64,000 nt of DNA, from positions 1 through 64,000 of the forward strand of contig JAILYB010000090.1 of assembly GCA_021437785.1 (NCBI GenBank), in the 5' to 3' direction. Each line of letters begins with the position of its first letter. Position 1 is the stretch's first letter. The translations under genes were made by a program, and so were the position numbers. The DNA is from Rhodomyrtus psidioides (taxonomy: Eukaryota > Streptophyta > Magnoliopsida > Myrtales > Myrtaceae). Of this stretch, positions 1 through 12,041 are shown in pieces. The notes beneath the pieces are model-generated. The model did not search any database. It saw only the letters and a program-made list of their open reading frames with translations, and was not told the origin of the DNA.

Positions 1-2726
1 ACTTTGCTTTTTCTTGATGCCCAAGATTGAATTTTTCTCTCTTCTTTCTTTTTGAGATCCCATCTTTTCTTTTCTTTTGGGGATCAGAATTTTCAAATGA
101 ATGTGCTAGATGTACAGCTTGAATCTCAGCACTCAAACATTAATCTAGGAATTTTTCACAAATCCTGTGTTTTGAACTCTTTCGCTCTTGAAGTGACGTC
201 GCTTCCGTCTTGGAATATGCAATGATCACCAACGGGTTTGTGAAACGAGCGTATAGGCTCAACTGGGCTGTGCAAAGGGTAAAAGTGTATAGGATAGAGA
301 AACGAATGCTTTTCGTCATCTTAAAGCACCTGAATTACCATAGAAGTTAAAATGACAAGCAACACACGAAGATTGATGCAAGTCTGAGCAAGAGAACTTC
401 TAACCATTTACCTCCTGATACCTCCGGACGTACCTCCAGTTTGCCCCATTGTGGGGTGGTTCTTGACAGGGGTATAGAATGAAACCGTCGTTCAAAGGGT
501 TATCAATGGTCACCTGTAGTGTTTATGATAGAGAAACGAATGCCTCCGTCGTCTCAATCCATGTAATCACTGCGAATAACCTTTACGTCCGTAGGTCAAG
601 GTATTGCTATCCTTACCACTCCACTTATCTCTTAAGTGTGTATGGGACGTGTTTGGACCAGGCTTCCCTCTTGTCTGAGGAAACATCCTTTTGAACGGTT
701 TAAGCAACTTTTATTGGAAAAGTTCATTTTGCTTTCTCCAAAACTTATCCTCCAAGGGGATTTATGATGCACAATGTATATTTCAACCATGTTTAGATAA
801 TCTCCAAGTTTAAACATGAGTGCCAATGCCATGATTGTGAGAATTTTGCATTTTTATTGACATGATAATTGAATGCATGCTAGATTCCAAGAAGCCTTTC
901 AAATTCTAGCAATAAAGATCCCGACAGTCTTAAAACCTAAGAGGTTGGGAAAGGAATACTTACCTGCCCAGCGCGGCTAGGGATCCCTGAAAAACATAAA
1001 AGGGATATGTCGGTGTATGCTATCGAATTTCAGAAAATTAGAACGATACACCTTACCCTTGATCATGCACTCCAATGGAAGTGGATAGATTCATGAAAAT
1101 CTGCATTTTTCTTAACAACACAAGATGGTTAAGTTGTTCTAAAATTTCTTGAAATTCTCAGTCTTTGGAGAAAAAGGACGTGCACCTGACCCCCACGACA
1201 GTAAGTCCTCTTGATCATGCATTCCAATCTGAACGCCAATATGTAGATTATAGAAAACGGCCATTTCGACCTATGGCGATGACGCCTTCGTCTGATGGGG
1301 GCAATGAATCTTGCTCGATGGTTTCATTCATCTTTGGAACGTGCTCCATGCCATTCTTCGGAGTTCCTTATTCAAGAAAAAATGAATTTTTATCAAAATG
1401 TATGCTAAAGCATGTGGTGTGGAAGCGATACTTTTTACCCTCCACTTGATCTTATAGCCAAAGATCATTTCTTGAATGCTTGACTTCCGAAACTGTTATC
1501 TCCAAAGATCATCTCGCCTTGAAGTTGAGTCGGCGAGTTCTTTTCTTTTGAGTCCTTTTGAGTGCCAGTAATTTTCTGTTGAAATTAGGGCAAATTTATA
1601 TTAGGAGAAAGATCATTGAGGACCAAATTAGAACGACACAAGTCACCCTTCACTCAAGTTTGTATCTTGAGGTTTAACTCTGATGTAAACGACTCTTCTA
1701 TCACGTTCATTGATCCTGCTGGGAATGAAATGCCACTTTTTCCTCCAGTCGCGTAGATGATTCGCTTGCCCCAGTTAGGCATGACTTGTCATGGCTATGT
1801 AATGCTTGCCCCAGTCAAATGGTTCTATTCATTTTTGCATTTTCATGCGATCCCTTATCCAGTTTGGATTATCTCTTACTTGGATCTTCACTTGACTTTT
1901 CACCTTTGAAGTGTCGTCCTTCCAATGCTTGAGAAAGTCGTTTGCTTCATGCATCTTTGTCACTTGTGACCATCCTTATGATGTTCTCCTCTTTGTTGGA
2001 CTCCTGATAATGTCCTAATGGCGTATTCTGACACAGAAAGAAATGGTTCTGTATTAGCAAATGCAAGAAAAAGGAGTAAATTGGATACGACACCCAACTA
2101 CCCTTCTTTTGTCAATTGTCGACATTTATCTCTTGATTGAGTTCATCCCAATATTGTATGCTGATATGGACAACATTCGTCGAATCCCTCTATCCATGCT
2201 TGAAGGTGTTGATAACATCAATAATCCATTTGCCCCAGTTGGGCGGCGTCTATCTTGGCCAAATGCCTTAGCATTTTTCACATCATTTGACGATTTTCAA
2301 TCCTATTTGAAGAGGTCTTTGTACCTGTACATGAAGCAATGAGTATTCATCCATGTTTAACTTTACATAAATCACCAAGGAACGTGATACTCCCTTTGAG
2401 GTATTTGCATTTCCGTTGATCAAGGAAATCGTCTCTTTTGGTTGCTTTGCCCTTGTAGGGCATGTCTTGACGTTTGCCGTCTTTGATCTTGATGACTTGC
2501 TCCAATATGCTATCTTGGTGGCGCATGAGAATCTTCCCCCCAGCTTGGTCTCTTGACAGGAAAGGAGGGGTTTTCCCTAATGAACATTCTTTGCTGGTTT
2601 TGGTTATTTATCTCAACCATCTGGATCTTTGATCGCTTTTATCTACCTCTTGGTAGCTCGACATCTTTGAAATTTGTCGCATGACGTCTTAGCGACCTTC
2701 TTAGTAGTTCTGTGAACTTGAGTCTT
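1..2726 (-). other. 3' non-coding internal region of element 1
   Basis: No convincing coding sequence is present. Several stretches match the 3' internal part of the 18.3-kb element in the opposite orientation: the block near 964-1060 matches 36780-36880, and 479-690 matches 37136-37330. This shows the region is retrotransposon internal DNA lying between the coding part and the 3' LTR, which is outside the window. Short ORFs here are not conserved as proteins and are treated as chance. Confidence 0.6.
964..986 (-). other. Conserved 23-nt microexon-like block
   Basis: On the minus strand the block is preceded by a pyrimidine-rich TTTTTCAG acceptor-like sequence and followed by GTAAGTAT, a near-ideal plant 5' splice site. 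The same 23-nt length, acceptor and donor occur at 36842-36864 in the 18.3-kb element. That it is actually spliced is inference. Confidence 0.5.
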
Positions 2727-3368
2727 TCATCTCGGGATAAATGTCCACCGATCTTGACTTTCTTTGATATTCTCAGTATCCCCCAAATTAACAGTAACCG
2801 GTTCTTCTGAAGAAGGAGGCGTTGATTCCTCAAAGGCATTCCATTCTCTGCGGATAGACGCGTAACCTTCATCCTCATCTTCTTCCTCCGTCCCATTGTC
2901 CCAATGGACCGCCTTAGGATCGTACTTTTCTACTGGAGGGATTTGTATGGTTATTGTCTTTGGACAAGATGCTTCAAGTTCAGTTGTGTCGTCTTCTTCT
3001 TCTTCCGGCAATCGAATCACGACAAGCTTGACTAGACAATCTTCTACCTTATTCAAGCTGTCAAGCTCTTTCAGTTTAATTACCACAGTCTTAGCGGTTT
3101 CAATCCTTGACATAGTGTTGTCAAGGTCCCTTGAGGAGATTTCGTCTCTCAGTCGACAATGTCGGTCGTTGTTACCTAGTACTGCTGATGTTGCGGATCT
3201 CGGGTATTCTCTTTTTCCTTTGAATAATTCAGCTGAACCCCGCTGTTGATCCTTTGATCTCTTTGTTTCGGCATACTGCTTTGTGCCAAGCTTAGTATCC
3301 CTCATCTGGTCAAGTGATGACTTAGGTTCTTTAGAAAAAGGCTTTTCCGATCGAACAGGATCATCCAT
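2727..3368 (-). CDS. Ogre-type post-gag polyprotein region, partial
   Basis: This 213-codon open stretch starts with an ATG at 3368 and ends in the 3' non-coding region. It is rich in charged residues. Near residues 135-155 it has a run of hydrophobic residues, then KYDPKAVHWDN, which resembles the PFPYKDSKAVPW-like motif found after gag in Ogre/Tat polyproteins. An acidic EEEDEDEG patch follows. The protease and pol that should come next are missing. It lies downstream of the gag remnant on the same strand. I read it as a surviving segment of the gag-pro polyprotein, not an independent gene. The family assignment rests on the one motif plus position. Confidence 0.5.
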   Translation of the reverse strand: MDDPVRSEKPFSKEPKSSLDQMRDTKLGTKQYAETKRSKDQQRGSAELFKGKREYPRSATSAVLGNNDRHCRLRDEISSRDLDNTMSRIETAKTVVIKLKELDSLNKVEDCLVKLVVIRLPEEEEDDTTELEASCPKTITIQIPPVEKYDPKAVHWDNGTEEEDEDEGYASIRREWNAFEESTPPSSEEPVTVNLGDTENIKESQDRWTFIPR

Positions 3369-3530
3369 GCCTCCCTATTCGTCTGATATGATATCTTCCA
3401 TTCTCTGATAGCAGCTAAGGGGAGTAGAGTACTTTACTTTAAAGTTGTATCCTCCAAAGTCCTGACCCAGGTTGTCTATAATTTCACCTATTTCAGGTGC
3501 GTTAGCCATGAATATGCGATCTGCTAGATT

Positions 3531-3963
3531 TCACCTCTTGGCTTTCAGTTCGTCCTCTTCGAATTCTTCTTCTGACTGAATGACCGGCCCAAGACTGTCT
3601 ATCAGATTTTCGTGCGGGATGTCCCAGGTGCTACCCCGCTCAGTTCTGATCATGAAATGGCTTCCTTCCAAAGATAGGGAAGCTTCGACTCCTTCGAATT
3701 CTTTATTGGTAATATCGGACATTATCCCCAAGCTCATCATCTTGGCGATACATAGCTTCTTTACGTCTGCAGAGATCTCACCTGCTTTTGGGTATAATGA
3801 AGCGGTCGTTAGATGGTCGGTCAGCTTAAACATGTCCACCTTCAGCTGGAGGTGGTTTTCCTCATTTTCAGTAAATATTGCCCCAATTGCTTGATTATCA
3901 GGGAGCGAGTTTTCTTGTACGTTTGGAGCCACGTTGTCAAATTCCAAAATCTGACTTGTCAAT
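3531..3963 (-). pseudogene. Gag C-terminal / pre-protease remnant of element 1
   Basis: The open frame continues after the zinc knuckle and encodes an acidic segment with motifs such as VDMFKLTDHLT and AGEISADVKKLCIAKMMSLGI, then a serine- and glutamate-rich tail. Order and strand fit the linker between gag and protease in Tat/Ogre elements. The reading frame differs from the neighbouring gag blocks, so frameshifts have accumulated. No protease active-site triad (DTG/DSG) was seen. Confidence 0.45.
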
Positions 3964-5105
3964 CTAAGCTTGTACCTCCAGCTTAAGGATATAGTAGTCA
4001 TCCACATTATGTCCCATTCCGCCCATATGGTAGACACAAGTCTGGCTCTTGTCAAAACCAGGATACTTAACAGGATTTGCCCTAGGTGGTTCCTTTGCCA
4101 CAAAATGTTGTTCTAGCAACATCGGGAGTAGCTTGGACAAAGGCCTCGGGAGTTGAGAGAACTGCTTTTGGGGTTGCCTCTTTCTAGGCTCTTGCTCTTT
4201 TTGGTGCCGACCATGATGATCCCTACTTGGTTGTTTTCTAGTAGAAGCTTCATGTGGCCTCATTTCTCTTAAGGCTCATTCGAACCTTTCAGCCACCTTT
4301 ATCAAATGTGCAATGGTCTGACGTCCCGAGGCATCTAACCTGTCGAAGTATTCGTAGGGGAATGCTTTCGGGAACAAATTAATCAGCTCGTCGTCTGGGA
4401 TTGACAGCTTTATTTGGGTCGTCAAAGCTCGCCATCTCTGGGCGTATGTTATGATCAATTCTCCTCTTGCCTTTGAGGTTCGTAGAAGGTCTTCCCTCGT
4501 CGGGGCCGTAGCTGTGTTGAACTTATACTGTCTGAGGAAGTCCTCTGCAAGATCTTTCCACCCGTTATAATCATCCAGGTCCAATTCAATGAACCAAGCC
4601 AGAGCGGCGCCAGCTAGATTTCCTTGGAACATGTTCATCAGTAACGGAACATAGTCTGAATACTGCGTCATCTTGCGTAGGTAATATTTGAGGTGAGCGC
4701 GTGGACAGCCTGTCCCATTATGCTTCCTCACGAAGTCCCGTTCCTTGTAGTCAGGAGGGGTCTCCACCTCAGCGAAGGGAGATATCTTGTCTAAACGAGC
4801 CAATTCATAACCTTGGCTGCTCAAGCATTCTTCGATCTTGGCTAATCTTTTAGCCTCCACCTTGATTTTTACGGTCTGCTTCCCCTTTTTCCTCATTCTC
4901 GAGGTTGATAACAACATGGGACGCTTTTTGTTGTGACGGGGTGTTCGGCTCACGAATATCCTCCTCCGCCCGTTGAGTATTTCCCTTCGTTTCTTTATCA
5001 GCTATATCGGGTGCAAGTGATGGATTTGAGTTGTTTAGGAACCATTGTCTGTCTGGCTTGGGAGGCTTCCGGCATTGCCTTAATATCAGCCATCATAGTT
5101 GCCAT
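3964..5105 (-). pseudogene. Ty3/gypsy gag (retrotrans_gag type), frameshifted
   Basis: Gag forms the virus-like particle and binds the element's RNA. The core (about 4276-4800) shows the retrotransposon gag pattern: GCPRAHLKYYLRKM, MFQGNLAGAALAWF, WKDLAEDFLRQYKFN, EDLLRTSKARGELIITYAQRW and the closing IPDDELINLFPKAF and DRLDASGRQTIAHLI. Downstream (3964-4263, another frame) is a zinc knuckle, CVYHMGGMGHNVDDYY, in which the last expected cysteine is tyrosine. The likely original start is the ATG at 5105. At least two frameshifts separate the N-terminus, core and knuckle, so the gene is dead. The family call is firm. Confidence 0.85.
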
Positions 5106-5771
5106 TGAACTATTTGATATTTCCCTATCAAAGGAAAGAAGGTTTGTGTCAGAACAGCATACAAAATGGGCAATTGGAATTGATACAATTTACCCTTCGT
5201 TCCTTGGGTCTTGGCATTTTCCTTTCACTTGGATTCTTTTGCCTTGACCTGTCGACATCTTTCATATAAGTGATGCATGCATGATATGTATGATGCAAGT
5301 GATCTAAGATGATTCATGTTTGCAACGAAAAATGGATTCGTGCCTTTCACTTTGTTCACAGAGAGCATTTCTTATCAAGCATGTCAATCTATAGAGTTTG
5401 AATTCTTTCTTTTCGAATGCTCTTTTCAAAGAGACTTCTAACTGTTAAGAAACTTTTTCAAGTTTTCTCGAGAAGTTTGTTCGCAGATTGAGCCATTATG
5501 ACGCTCTTGAAATCATCTATCCTAAATGCATGTGTGAGATGATATGAAAAGTGGGTGCTCCCTATTCTGCCATCTGAAGTCGTTGCTTCTTAGGGTCTTG
5601 ACTTTGTTTATCACCTGAGAGGAAAAAGATAGGAAATATTTATTTCCACATCTGATTGAAACTTATTTAGGAACGATACGTCCTTTTTTACCAAGTGGGA
5701 TGGCTCGGCATCGTTCTTCTTGGAAGCGTTGTTGCTATGGCGAAACGCTTTTTGTACTCAATAGATGAATT

Positions 5772-6239
5772 TCATTCCATTACGTTCCATGAGTGATAAC
5801 CAAGGTTTCGGGGACTTGCCCCACATATCACTATGGCAAATCTGATGTCTTCGTCTTTGGCATGCTTTTTGGATAGGGAAATGATTTGCCTCCAGCAACT
5901 GAGTACTCCACCTTGAGTTAGCTGATTTAGCCATATGAAGCTCCATTGTATCACGCTAACGCCTTCCTTGTTGGTTGAGTCAATCACTTCCATGTCAGGT
6001 GGTTTTGGTGTTTGACCTTCTTCAATCTTTTCTGACACTTTTGTGACAACAGAGGATGAAACTTCATCATGATTATCCGGAGGTCTCGGCCTTTGATGTT
6101 GTACGATGCTCGACACTTTTTGGGTTCTGTCACTCTCCTTCTTGAGGTTGAGTGATCTTTCGCCACTTTCGCTCCATTGATGCATTTCAATCTGTTTAGA
6201 GAGGAAGAAAGATGTTTGACTTTTGATTATGAAATTCAA
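5772..6239 (-). other. Open stretch upstream of gag, unassigned
   Basis: A 155-codon open stretch without a proper ATG at its 5' end (the first codon is TTG) lies between the leader and gag on the element's strand. Ogre elements often carry an extra ORF here, so it may be a relic of one. I recognise no domain. The N-terminal part is charged and the C-terminal part is hydrophobic. No homologous open frame survives in the sister element. Confidence 0.25.
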
Positions 6240-8437
6240 TTACTAAAACAAGTACTCCCTCTTGATTAAAGGTGGGCAACGATCATATCTTCATGGTCTT
6301 CTCGATTTGTCATGACTTCATGCCACTCCTCAATCACCCTACTACTCGAGATCCACAAGTGTAGATTTATCTCTATTTGTGTACATTTACACCTTGAAGT
6401 GTTGCCTCACGAATAAGCACTCAGTTTTCTTCATCCCTACATATAGAAAAAGAGATGATCATTTCATATCTTGAGAGGATTGAAATGAGGAACGATATAC
6501 ACCCTTTTATGGTTGAGTGATCATCAATCTCATGATGAGAAACACGAGTGTTTGTACTCCTTGAGACGTGCTTCAATTGGCGATTGTGCCATGTCACATT
6601 GGCCTCCAGTTTTGAGGGTTCACAATTGAGTCTTCTTTAAAGGGACAAATGTCGACCTCACACAATCCTTTTATTTCACCTACATGACATGTGGAAGGAA
6701 TATGTCAATTGTTGCATAACAGGCTCTAATTGAAACGATAACAGATTTACTATCCCCAGAGTATATTTCCTCAGCTCCCATCACTTTGAGCATCAGAGAT
6801 GAAGGAATGTTCCTTAACGATCCTCATTCATCTTTTATAATCACCTGCAAGTGTGAGTGACCATGGCATTGTTTAAACAAATCAATTTAATTTGGAACGA
6901 ATACACCATTTTCAACTTAGAGAGGTCGATCCAAATTAGGCATGCCCCTTTTTCGTGTTGTCTTGTTCTGGGCTTATCATTGTCGATTCATCTTATTTTG
7001 GAAACCCCATGGGTGGCTCCTGATGAAGACGCATCTCCTTTCATGTTACAGGGGAAACAAGCCTCGCATCATTGGCCTTCAGCCGTTTTGACCTGTTGGC
7101 AAAAGAAATAACCAAGCAAGTCAAGTATAACACTCGAAGTTTTTATTGGAACGATTACAGTTTTACCATCGTTTGATCATGTCTCGCATGCGAATAGATG
7201 AAGGAATCTTCAATAAATGTATGTCATGTATAACCTGTCAGAAAGGAGACACACTTAGCATTTTACATAGCAAAGACATCTCTCAATGAGGTCGCCTCTT
7301 ATAATGAAAGCAAGGCGACAATGCATATCCCATAATCCCTATTTACGGGCTTCTGATGTCCGCCAAGATTTCAAGATAAGAGGATACGTCATTAAAAGAT
7401 CGATCCATGGTCATCAACCAGATACCCATTTTATTCCAACGTTTAATACGCAAATGGGGGCATTAATCTTGAAAGATTGCTTTGTGACATTTTTCTAGTA
7501 AAAATCATGTGATCATTATTTTAAGAAATCACTAGGCAAAATGTGATTTCTAAACATGGCTTTAACTTCATGCCCCGAAATCTTGAATTGGAAGAATTTT
7601 AGACAAAAAGAAATGTCGTCTTAATCCATGATTGAAAATTTGGATGAACCATCTATTCTGTAGGGACGGCTCAGAAGTGTTCCAATTTCGTATCTAAAAT
7701 TTATTGTCAAAATTCTCATTTGTAAACTCAAACACCCAGGGCGTTCGGTTGATTTCCATGAATTTCCTATCATGAAATTTCACTAGGAAATGAACAAGTA
7801 GAGGGAGAAGTCATACTTACAGTGATCAGCGGGATTTTTTTTTTTTTTTTTTTGGTTTTAGGTATACCAACCTCTCACAGACATGCGCATGAGACAAGTG
7901 TGTATACTCTAAAAATCGAAAATCAGGTGAGAAACCTACGGCTCAGGCTCCCACGATCCACACGAGGCAGATTCCTCCCCAAGGGTACCTACCCAAGAGG
8001 GCTAGATATCGCAAATGCAGATGGTAGGCGGGAACGAATACGAAAGTCTCAAGTGCCATCAAACACAAGATCCTTTTCGCACCATTTCCCTATCTAAGGT
8101 AACCTAGAGGTGGTTGCAGTCGGGGTTTGACCGCCAGTGTGTGCAATGTGTCGTGATCATCACAATGCAAAGTCATGCACAGCAGTTTGTATCAAAACAC
8201 CGCTTCGGTATGTGCATAAAAATAAACATACATTCCCAACTCCAACCTGCAGGAAAGATGTCAACAATCACGCCACCCCTTATTTCTCCAATCTGCAAAA
8301 ACATCTAACACAATAGTTAGCATACGTACCTCACCTTCGAGAGCATCTGCAGAAAATAAGGTCAGATAAACCAAACAACTTTTTAATCGGCTCAAGTCCT
8401 CTGGAATTCGTAACCAGAGATTCTGGTTTAGAATAAG
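6240..8437 (-). other. Long untranslated leader of element 1
   Basis: No gene is seen. The part next to the primer site (about 7860-8437) is clearly homologous, in inverse orientation, to 27157-27740 of the 18.3-kb element. Shared landmarks are a TTTTTGCAGATTGGAG block and a segment reading TTGTCTCATGCGCATGTCT on the element strand. A T-run lies at 7833-7853. Confidence 0.6.
8412..8426 (-). promoter_or_regulatory. Second tRNA-Arg-like block beside the primer site
   Basis: The 15 plus-strand bases AACCAGAGATTCTGG match the part of plant tRNA-Arg(ACG) just 5' of its TpsiC arm, so the element RNA would be complementary to the primer tRNA here as well as at the primer site. The tRNA sequence is from memory. 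Confidence 0.4.
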
Positions 8438-8455
8438 TCCCCAGCGGAGTCGCCA
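8438..8455 (-). other. Primer binding site, tRNA-Arg
   Basis: On the minus strand the site reads TGGCGACTCCGCTGGGGA, three bases after the LTR end. It is complementary to the 3' end of plant tRNA-Arg(ACG) with one G-U pair. It fixes the LTR as the 5' LTR and the element orientation as minus. Confidence 0.85.
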
Positions 8456-9999
8456 GTCTGTCGCGACCCTCTCCCGAGCTGTGAGGCGGGGAGCGGGCTA
8501 ATGGGCCGCCCGATCGCTGCATGATCGGACGCGGGCCTCTCCCAAGGTCCATTACCCAAGTCGCAACTGCCGGATATACGTGGTCGACCTTCAGTGTGGT
8601 CTAGTGACATGTGATGAGTGTACATGCCAAGGAGTCGCCACCAATCGTTTCGTGGAGGGTACGATCGGAAACCCTATCGAATAGTTGGGAGTGGTCTATT
8701 CGATTCTGCGGAAACCAGAGAAGTGGGTTCGGGGACTTAGTTACGCCAACTGTCAGAGTTGACGCCCTTTCGGTACCTATGTTAAATGGTTTATCTGATC
8801 CTAGGATATTCATACAGATGAGTGGGGTACAGATCCTAAATCTAGGAGTTCATGCAGATGGGAATTACTACCCTATCACCCACAATCAATAGAAATAAGT
8901 GCGCAAATCAAGGATCCAGTACATGCGGATAAAACACATGAAATCAGCATGTCATCCTTAATGAGGCCCTATTAGCCTAGAGAAATATCAATCAAGGCTT
9001 AGGAGTGATTTGGACATGATTCGCCCCTGAGGGGGAGAATCGTAATTTTGAATGATTCGGGGAAAATTTACCCTTAAAAGGGTAAATCTGTCATTTTAGA
9101 TGAATTGGGAAGTCAAAAGATGGAGGAAATAAGATTGGTCATCAATCCAATCCATTTCCTATTTTTCGGAATTTCCAGGATTTTTCTGGAATTTAAAAGT
9201 GATTTTACCCTTGGAGGGGTAAAATCGTCATTTTGGACAAAGATGAGGACTGAAAATCTCAAATATTAGGGTCGGTCGTCCACCTGACCCAAACCCTAAC
9301 TTTAAGCAATTTTCAGAACTCGATTGAGACAAGAAAGACAATTTTCCCATTGAAGGGCAAAATCGTCATTTTGAGAAAAGAGGCGGGACTCGAAACCCAA
9401 AACCTAAGAATTGATCGCCTAATCGACCCTGATTCTTACCTTGGCATTGTCGGTCTTATCTTGCATACACAGCAGAGGCGACTTACCCTTAAAAGGTAAT
9501 GTCGTCAAGTCTCGGAAAATTGGGTAAGAAACCCCAAAAATAGGGTTGACCAGTTGTCTGTGGTCAATCCTCGATTTTTGGGGATTTCTGGAGTGTCTAG
9601 GATTTTTCCCCAATTTTTCTATATTTTTTTGGAATTTTCTGGCATTTTCTAGCATTTTTTGGATTTTCTGAAATTTTTCTGATTTTTTTTATTTTTTAAA
9701 ATCATTTTTCGATTTTTTTATTTAAAAAATATTATTCGGGCCGGGTCGGGTGACCCGGCCCACGGCCCGCGGGTGGGCGGTCCGACCCCCTCGGACCCAA
9801 CCCGAAACGGCGCCGTTTCCCAATTCCCGCTGAAATTTCGAATTCCCGCCTAAACTTGAACGGATGGGCTAGATTGCGCCACGTGGCGGACCACGGACGG
9901 GCCGATCTATCAGAAGCAATCGACGGTCCAGATTAAAGGGCCCTATGAAACTACAGCCGTCCGATCAAAATGTTTTTTAATTTCCGGAAAAAGCCAGAC

Positions 10000-10145
10000 C
10001 TTGACACGTGGCACATCTACCACCGTTGGATCAATTATCGTTTTTTTTTATTCTGTTATAACGACGACGCTGACGTGGCTGCCACGTGGACGCCACGTCA
10101 GCGCCACGTGGGCGTTGACCAGTCAACCTTCGTTGACTGGTCAAC
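10000..10145. promoter_or_regulatory. G-box/ABRE and W-box cluster in LTR A
   Basis: This 146-bp stretch holds several ACGTG cores (ACACGTGG at the left edge, TGACGTGG, and CACGTG at 10083-10088 and 10105-10110). A W-box hairpin follows: GTTGACCAGTCAAC at 10114-10127 and its complement GTTGACTGGTCAAC at 10132-10145. A similar cluster occurs in LTR C at 63668-63742. These are known binding cores for bZIP/bHLH and WRKY factors; regulation here is inferred. Confidence 0.45.
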
Positions 10146-10824
10146 AGGGCTGCCGGGGAAGATGACCGGCGCCGGCTCTGCTTCGCCGGCGCCTCGTCGG
10201 AAGGCGGTTTCCCCACCTACAGGCCACCAAAGCTTGCGAAACCAACGCCGTTCAACTCGTCTCGATCTCCTCTACAACATGTCGAAGCCTTGATATAGCA
10301 GAATCACTATTCACGCGCATGCCATCTCTGACCGAAATTAATCTCCGGCGAGCTAACGTCTTAACTGTTTCTAGAGATATCTGGGCCTATTAATCGATCA
10401 AGAAGCATCACAGGAGATTGAAGAGGCTTACCTGACCGTTGCGGAGCTTCGGTTTGGTCTAGAATGAGCCACGGAGCTCGCGACCGATCCGTCTTGGTTG
10501 GAGGCCGACTCGGCGATTTAGGCGGTGAAATGATGTGCAATGAAAAGCGAAAATGCTCAGTGATGCAAGACGAGGGAGTTGCAAGTCAAAACGCAACAAA
10601 CGACGCGCCGGAAGTCAAGATGCCATTAGAGATCGACCTCAAGCTTAGAGACTCAACTCACCTGTTTCTGCGATGAACTGACGAATGAGCTAGTTCATTG
10701 CGTTCGCAAGGTCGAGACGAAATCGAAGATGGCAACAGCATGGCTTGGCGAAGTTTGGAAGGCACTGGCCGAGCCTTTGAAGCCTTCGGCCCCGCACTCC
10801 TTCCATGGCGGACGGTCCCCCTCT

Positions 10825-10885
10825 CTCCCTCTCTCTCTCTTTCTCTCTGCCTAGCTCTCTCTTGGCTCTCTGTGCGTTTCTTTCT

Positions 10886-10923
<38 letters not shown>

Positions 10924-10935
10924 CTCGTTCTCGCT
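10825..10935. repeat. CT microsatellite in LTR A
   Basis: This is a near-pure (CT)n tract, longest around 10890-10922. Pyrimidine tracts like this are common near transcription starts in plant LTRs. Confidence 0.8.
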
Positions 10936-12041
10936 CTCAGTTTGCGCTCCTCTTACTCCGCGAGCTCCTCCTCCGCGACTTCTCCCTCTCGCTTACTCTC
11001 TCTCTCGTCGTCTGCGTCCGTTTTTCACGAGCTCCCCTAACCAACTCCCCCTTCAATTAACGTCCCCAACTGATCTCCCCTTCCTCTTCTTTTCTGTTCG
11101 TCCGCCTCTCTTTTTTTGTTTTCGTTCTTGGTGCGCGAAGAAGCAGAACGTAACGTTCTGTTCTTCTTGGTCTGGTCAACCGGGTTGACTGGGTCGGTCA
11201 ATCCGACCCAGTTGACCTGGTTTGAATATTTTTGTTCAAATTGGGTGCCAAGATGAGCAGATATCATACAATTGACTCGAAAATCAGGTTCTACGTCACA
11301 AATTTCATCTAGGAAATGTAAATTTGGGTTAAATTGATTTGAATTTGTGTAAAAGCCCCAAATCTAAGACAAGATCCGAATTTGACTTTTGTCAAATTGA
11401 GGTTCCTAGCGGACGAATCGACCCCAATTGAACTGACCGTTAGATTTAGGGGATCGAATACTATAGGGAGAAAGCATTGGGGTTCAATGGGTGCCCCTCG
11501 AAAAAGTTTAATTTTGGATTTGGCATTTTAGGGGCCAGAATGAAAAGAATTTTATGCAATTGGGTCCCTAAAGCCAAAATTGATCAAATTTCAGTACAAT
11601 TGAACCAAATTGAAATGTCGGGCAATCAAGATGAATGTCAAGATTCTTAAAATGCAAAGTATTGCAAATAGAAGGACTCAAAACATATTTTTTGACAAAT
11701 TTAACCCTGTGCGTTACGAAGAAACACACAAAATTAAACTTGAATTTTAACTCTTGATGAGGTCAAAATGATAAGAAAATTAAAATAAAAATATTGACTA
11801 TTTTCCTATATTTTTGTGACCTCAAATTCTATTTTTTGTTGATTTTTCTAGTATTTTCCTATTTTCTAAAAATACTAAAAAATGTGAAAAATATGAAAAA
11901 TTATTTTTTGGTCAAGAATGGTTCCTTGGGCTTGGCCAAGGTCACCAAAGTTGATTTTGTAATTTTTTGACTTTTTATGAATTTTTTATGATTTTCAAAA
12001 ATAAAACTGAAAAATACTTGTTCAAAAATCAGGTGTCAACA

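Larger units (their letters stand above)
1..12041 (-). mobile_element. Tat/Ogre-type Ty3/gypsy element 1 (5' LTR and internal part; 3' end outside window)
   Basis: Read on the minus strand, an LTR (12041 down to 8459) is followed by a primer site complementary to plant tRNA-Arg, a long leader, a decayed gag, the Ogre-type region after gag, and a long 3' non-coding stretch. The tRNA-Arg primer site, the long leader before gag and a post-gag region with a KAVxW-like motif are typical of the Tat/Ogre lineage of Ty3/gypsy. No reverse transcriptase, RNase H or integrase was found in 1-2726, so this copy looks non-autonomous or internally deleted. Its leader and 3' non-coding DNA are collinear with those of the element at 24365-42650, so the two belong to related families. 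Confidence 0.85.
8459..12041 (-). repeat. 5' LTR of element 1 (LTR A, 3583 bp)
   Basis: On the minus strand it runs from TGTTGACACC (12041 downward) to GTCGCGACA (8459), with TG...CA ends. The U5 end is homologous to 62024-62420 and to 26780-27135. The middle is GC-rich and carries G-box/W-box motifs. Open stretches inside (for example 10698-11188 and 9970-10293) are not conserved proteins; the first is a CT microsatellite read as serine and leucine codons. Confidence 0.85.

Noticed and set aside
10698..11188. Serine/leucine-rich ORFs
   Set aside because: They read through a CT microsatellite inside an LTR.
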